From contig NZ_CP127221.1 of NCBI RefSeq assembly GCF_030284385.1, forward strand, positions 186,001 through 250,000: DNA of 64,000 nt. The letters run 5' to 3'. The position numbers were made by a program, and so were the translations under genes. Within the stretch, counting starts at the first letter, position 1; every line of letters starts with the position of its first letter. This DNA comes from Altererythrobacter rubellus. GTDB taxonomy: Bacteria > Pseudomonadota > Alphaproteobacteria > Sphingomonadales > Sphingomonadaceae. This document shows, piece by piece, positions 60,849-64,000 of this stretch. The notes beneath the pieces are model-generated. The model searched no databases. It was not told the DNA's origin and saw only the letters and a list, made by a program, of their open reading frames with translations.

Positions 60849-62380
60849 GAAACGGCTGCCTTGGCCAGATACTCATCACGCAGTTCGCGCTTGTAGAGCT
60901 TGCCATTGGCCTCGCGCGGCAGATCCGGGCGAAAGTCGAACAACTTGGGCATCTTGATGCGTGCCAGTTGTGGCTCGAGGAAATCGCGCAGCTCTTGCTC
61001 AAGCGCTTCGCCCGCATCGCTCATATCGATCGGCTGTACCACGGCGACGACCCTCTCGCCGAGATCAGGATCAGGCGCTCCGATCACTGCGGCATCCATG
61101 ATCTTGTCATGCGTGACAAGCAGGTTCTCGATTTCCTGCGGGTAGATGTTGACCCCGCCCGATATGATCATGTGGCTTTTGCGGTCGGTCAGAAACAGAA
61201 AGCCCTCTTCATTGACGTGCCCGATATCGCCCAAGGTCATCCACCCCTTGGGATGCATCGCTTCCTTCGTTTTCTCGGGATCATTGTGATAAGTCGGCAG
61301 AATGTCGTTTTCGTAGAAGATGAGGCCATCTTCGCCCGGGCCAAGCTCTTCATTGTCAGGGCCGCAAACATGCACAGTTCCGTGGATCGCCTTGCCTACA
61401 GTACCAGGATACTTGAGCCAGTCGGCTGAGTGCACCATGGTCATGCCGATGCTTTCCGAGCCGGCATAGTACTCGTTCACAATTGGGCCCCACCAATCGA
61501 TCATCTCCCGCTTGATCTCGACCGGGCAAGGTGCAGCGGCGTGCAGCGCGCGTTTGTGCGAAGACAAATCATACTTGGTACGAATGTCTTTCGGCAATTT
61601 AAGCATGCGAACGAAATGGGTGGGCACCCATTGGCTGTCTGTAACCTTGTATTTCTCGATCGCCGCAAGTGCGGTCTCCGGATCGAATTTCTCCATCATC
61701 ACGACCGTTCCGCCAAGCCGATGGACGGTCGAGCTCCAGCCGATCGGCGCAGCATGATAAAGCGGAGCGGGCGAGAGATAGACCATAGTTCCATCTGCCG
61801 GCATTCCGGCGCCCATTACAGCGAGCCCGATAAAGGGATTCACCGCTTGTGGATCCGGATCAGCCGGGGGCGCCGGGCGAATACCCTTCGGCCTGCCTGT
61901 GGTTCCCGACGAATAGAGCATGACAAGTCCGGCCTGTTGATCGGGGAACGGTTCGCTTGGCTGGCTTGCCAATGCGGTTGCGAAGTCCTCTTCACCGCTG
62001 CCGTCCATGATCAATACGGGCAAATCAGGATGTGCGGCGCGAATGCCAGGCAGGACACCATTGAACGCCTCAGAAGTGATCAGCAGCTTGGCTTCGCTGT
62101 CCTTCAGAATGTACGCTATTTCCGGCGCTGTCAGACGGGTGGAGATCGGGACCAGCATTGTGCCTGCGCGCTGCGATCCCCAAATCAGCGTGTAGAACTC
62201 TATCCGGTTCTCCAGCAGCACGGCAAAGGCATCATCCGGAGCAAATCCGTTTGCGCACAGCAAATGCGCAAACCGATTGGCTTGCTCATCCATCTCGCCA
62301 AAGCTCATCGTCTTGCCGCTGCCGGCCATAATGACAGCCGGATGATCGGGGCGCGCCTGTGCGTGCTGAATCGGGTGCAT
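60845..62380 (-). CDS. acyl-CoA synthetase (AMP-forming)
   Basis: ANL-family ligase of 511 residues. The P-loop YSSGTTGRPKGI, the GEDGLIF/ENDILPTY adenylate region, DIGHVNEEGFLFLTDRKSHMI and the C-terminal PREANGKLYKRELRD (catalytic Lys) are intact. AAGGAG lies 10 bases before ATG 62380. Co-transcribed with a CYP108-like P450, so it may activate a terpenoid, aromatic or branched acid for CoA-based degradation. Preferred acid unknown. Confidence 0.9.
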   Translation of the reverse strand: MHPIQHAQARPDHPAVIMAGSGKTMSFGEMDEQANRFAHLLCANGFAPDDAFAVLLENRIEFYTLIWGSQRAGTMLVPISTRLTAPEIAYILKDSEAKLLITSEAFNGVLPGIRAAHPDLPVLIMDGSGEEDFATALASQPSEPFPDQQAGLVMLYSSGTTGRPKGIRPAPPADPDPQAVNPFIGLAVMGAGMPADGTMVYLSPAPLYHAAPIGWSSTVHRLGGTVVMMEKFDPETALAAIEKYKVTDSQWVPTHFVRMLKLPKDIRTKYDLSSHKRALHAAAPCPVEIKREMIDWWGPIVNEYYAGSESIGMTMVHSADWLKYPGTVGKAIHGTVHVCGPDNEELGPGEDGLIFYENDILPTYHNDPEKTKEAMHPKGWMTLGDIGHVNEEGFLFLTDRKSHMIISGGVNIYPQEIENLLVTHDKIMDAAVIGAPDPDLGERVVAVVQPIDMSDAGEALEQELRDFLEPQLARIKMPKLFDFRPDLPREANGKLYKRELRDEYLAKAAVS

Positions 62381-62432
62381 GTGGTTATTTCTCCTTAACA
62401 AGGAGATTACCTAGCCGAACCATTTGGACAAG

Positions 62433-62461
62433 AAAAAAGGCGGCGGGAAAACCCGCCGCCA
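62433..62461 (-). terminator. Rho-independent terminator of the M23 peptidase gene
   Basis: Perfect 9-bp stem GGCGGCGGG / CCCGCCGCC with a 4-base loop, followed on the minus strand by six T residues (62439-62434). It lies between the M23 peptidase stop and the acyl-CoA ligase start, so the ligase-P450 pair has its own promoter. Confidence 0.92.
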
Positions 62462-62526
62462 TTGATCGGACATCCTCTCCTCTGTCCGAAATCCGCTTCC
62501 AGGCGGAAAACCTTTGTCGCGACCGG

Positions 62527-63234
62527 CTACTCGCCTCCTTGGCCGCCTTCAACTTCCGAAGCCTCTTCCAACTCCGCCAGCTGCTGAATAACTGGAGCTT
62601 CTACCATATACGGAATTGGATTGACTGCAACACCCGATACGCGAACTTCGTAATGAAGATGGGGACCGGTTGAGCGACCCGTTGATCCGACATAGCCGAT
62701 CAAGTCGCCCTTCTTGACACGCTGGCCCGCGGAAACCGCGAGACGCGACATGTGTGCATAGCGCGTTTCCAATTCCGCGCCGTGTTCAATCTCAATGAAC
62801 AGGCCGTAGCTCGAAAACCTCTCCGCGCGATCCACGATACCGTCAGCAGTCGCATAGATCGGCGTGCCGGTGGGGGCGGCCAGATCGATTCCCTTATGGC
62901 TACGGCGACCACCAAGAACGGGGTGTGTGCGCATTCCGAAACCGCTTGTCAGCCTGGCATCCTGCAGAGGCATGATCGACGGAACCGATATGCTGGCGCT
63001 GACTGTGGTCGCATCCTGGCCGCGCTCTTCGAGTGCTTCCCAGCTTGCAAACAATTGCTGATAGCGGGCGTCGCCCTGCAGCATCGATTCGTCTTGTGCA
63101 TCACGAACAGTGTCACGGATATCAACCGAAGCCGCATTGGAATTAGCTAACGCAGGAGTCGCTGTACTCATCAAGCCAGCCACGGCCATGGCGATTGCGC
63201 CATTGATAGCCTTCAGGATTTGCGGTCCGATCAA
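62527..63234 (-). CDS. M23-family metallopeptidase, exported
   Basis: Peptidoglycan endopeptidase type, 235 residues. A TTG start at 63234 is favoured: GAGGAA ends 7 bases upstream and it gives a signal peptide (GPQILKAINGAIAMAVAG to ALA). The LytM domain has HxxxD in RSHKGIDLAAPTGTPIY, SYGLFIEIEHG, and HxH in TGPHLHYEVRVSG. Catalytic zinc ligands are all present, so it should be active. Downstream is a strong terminator; upstream a hairpin-rich leader. Confidence 0.92.
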   Translation of the reverse strand: MIGPQILKAINGAIAMAVAGLMSTATPALANSNAASVDIRDTVRDAQDESMLQGDARYQQLFASWEALEERGQDATTVSASISVPSIMPLQDARLTSGFGMRTHPVLGGRRSHKGIDLAAPTGTPIYATADGIVDRAERFSSYGLFIEIEHGAELETRYAHMSRLAVSAGQRVKKGDLIGYVGSTGRSTGPHLHYEVRVSGVAVNPIPYMVEAPVIQQLAELEEASEVEGGQGGE

Positions 63235-63377
63235 AACTTGTTCCTCAACACGAACCCTGGTTCGGACCCGCTTCGTTTCTGTGCGACCCAAAGGGGGGCC
63301 AACCAATCGCGCCCCTTCGAGGCTGGCGTCTCTTTATTGACGCCTTTGTGCAATTCTGGGTTAACGGCCAAAACGGT
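63235..63377 (-). promoter_or_regulatory. hairpin-rich leader of the M23 peptidase gene
   Basis: The 143-bp space before the peptidase start can form, on the minus strand, GGCGTC / GACGCC (63344-63325), a GGGGC / GCCCC stem near 63320-63295, and CGAACC / GGTTCG (about 63264-63251) next to the ribosome site. No coding potential seen. Could be a structured 5' leader or promoter region. Confidence 0.4.
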
Positions 63378-64000
63378 TTACGAAGCAATAGCGTTGTAGA
63401 AGTCCCGCGATAAACCGGCTGCAAGACGCGCCGAGTCGTTAAACGGCGGTTTAACGCTCCCGCGAAAGTACTTCGATACAAGCCCTTGCCAGCTTTGCTG
63501 CGGTGATTCGCCCGCTTTTTCCGCAAGGGCGACAAAATGCTTGGTGCCAAAACCGACATGCCGGATTTCGTCGTCAAGGATTCGTTCGAGAATCCGGGCG
63601 CCATTTTCATCCCCGGCAGAACGGACGCGCTGCAACGTGGCGGGTGTGACGTCCAACCCGCGCGCTTCAAGCACCATCGGTACTATCGCCAGCCGGGCTC
63701 GCACATCATGGCGTGTTTCAAACGCTGCTTGCCACAAGCCACCATGCGCAGGCAGCGCGCCATAGTCACTACCCAGATTTTCCAGTTTCCTGGCAAGCAA
63801 TGCGAAATGCATCGCTTCGTCTGCTGCAACTGACAGGAAGTCATCGACAAACTCTGCCCCCATGATTTCGCCAAAGCGCCCTACTATATCGAGCGCCAGA
63901 TCGATCGCGACAAATTCGATGTGAGCAAGGCTGTGCCACATTGCAATACGCCCGCGCTCCGATCCGCCCTTGCTGCGTCTCGGCATCTGTTGCGGGGGCA
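63378..64000 (-). CDS. DUF455 ferritin-like family protein (5' end outside window)
   Basis: All-helical ferritin-like protein; about 206 residues visible, the frame staying open to the window edge. DUF455 features: SERGRIAMWHSLAHIEFVAIDLALD with the first metal-like Glu/His, AADEAMHFALLARKLENLGSDYGALPAHGGLWQ, and LDDEIRHVGFGTKHF, the paired EXXH-type motifs of a carboxylate-bridged site, each given as landmark segments. Full proteins are about 270 residues, so about 65 N-terminal residues are missing. Function unknown; often near envelope or redox genes. It lies upstream of the M23 peptidase on the same strand. Confidence 0.85.
   Translation of the reverse strand, partial: PPQQMPRRSKGGSERGRIAMWHSLAHIEFVAIDLALDIVGRFGEIMGAEFVDDFLSVAADEAMHFALLARKLENLGSDYGALPAHGGLWQAAFETRHDVRARLAIVPMVLEARGLDVTPATLQRVRSAGDENGARILERILDDEIRHVGFGTKHFVALAEKAGESPQQSWQGLVSKYFRGSVKPPFNDSARLAAGLSRDFYNAIAS

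Noticed and set aside
61430-62398. Plus-strand open frame of 322 codons opposite the acyl-CoA ligase
   Set aside because: Antisense shadow of an intact ANL ligase; no recognisable domain or start signal.
63438-63455. Perfect palindrome GTTAAAC-GGCG-GTTTAAC
   Set aside because: It lies inside the DUF455 coding region near its C-terminus and encodes normal residues (VKPPFND); most likely chance.
1-64000. CRISPR arrays, insertion sequences, prophage, toxin-antitoxin pairs, defence islands
   Set aside because: No regularly spaced repeats, transposase or integrase motifs, phage genes or defence nucleases were recognised; gene content and composition look uniform across the window.

Overview
The window is an ordinary-density bacterial chromosome segment (about 60 protein genes, no tRNA, rRNA, insertion sequence, prophage or CRISPR array seen). 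Gene content and order point to an alphaproteobacterium of the order Sphingomonadales, probably an Erythrobacter/Altererythrobacter-like lineage. The pointers are a DUF3576-leuS-lptE-holA operon, an rnd-lptC-lptA block, a CYP108-like P450, a PabB-PabC fusion, an RHH_4-type small regulator, many Gram-negative envelope genes and a perfect alphaproteobacterial LexA box (GTTC-N7-GTTC). The family assignment is inferred from protein and site resemblance, not from a search.

Layout: 1-1.3 kb, 3' end of ftsK. 1.3-8.2 kb, minus-strand block of a small membrane protein, a phosphate-binding lipoprotein (PstS), an OprP-type porin, an Old Yellow Enzyme, a thioesterase and oligopeptidase B. PstS has a clear PHO box and the porin a weaker one. 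8.3-15.5 kb, plus strand: an Xaa-Pro peptidase, a VOC protein under a LexA box, an EF-hand protein, pabBC, an RluA-type pseudouridine synthase, arfB, rpmG and lolA. 15.5-15.75 kb holds a candidate structured small RNA ending in a strong terminator. 15.9-20.2 kb: alkaline phosphatase lipoprotein, exonuclease III, a RibA with a degenerate N-terminal domain, an acetyltransferase and a small acidic lipoprotein. 20.3-24.8 kb: a tight four-gene acyl-CoA operon (dehydrogenase, family III CoA-transferase, thiolase, FAS1/MaoC-type hydratase).

24.8-31.7 kb: a PPK2 gene that has lost its P-loop core by what looks like an in-frame internal deletion, phenylalanine hydroxylase, GlsB-type membrane protein, UppP, an M13 peptidase and an ABC exporter. 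31.8-35.4 kb: PHA depolymerase behind a TGC-N3-GCA palindrome, an AhpD-like protein, a thiolase and a MaoC hydratase behind a LiuR-like site. 35.6-44.3 kb: an unknown two-helix membrane protein, gltB-gltD and an OprB-like porin. 44.3-52.6 kb: crotonase, DksA-like zinc finger protein, uracil-DNA glycosylase, RNase D-like exonuclease, lptC, lptA, then holA, lptE, leuS and a DUF3576 lipoprotein. 53-64 kb: a putative outer-membrane protein, acetoacetyl-CoA reductase (PhaB), a secreted lipase-like lipoprotein, a fatty acid desaturase with an RHH protein, MurA, GalU, CYP108-like P450 with an acyl-CoA ligase, an M23 peptidase and a DUF455 protein running off the end.

Together the genes support envelope building (UppP, MurA, GalU, LolA, LptA/C/E, porins, M23), phosphate scavenging (PstS, OprP-like porin, alkaline phosphatase), storage polymer turnover (PhaZ, PhaB), CoA-thioester catabolism and nitrogen assimilation (GltBD). 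There is no obvious defence system or new large machine. The most unusual signals are small: the damage-box-controlled VOC gene, the P-loop-less PPK2, the three-way-junction RNA downstream of lolA, and several candidate operators.
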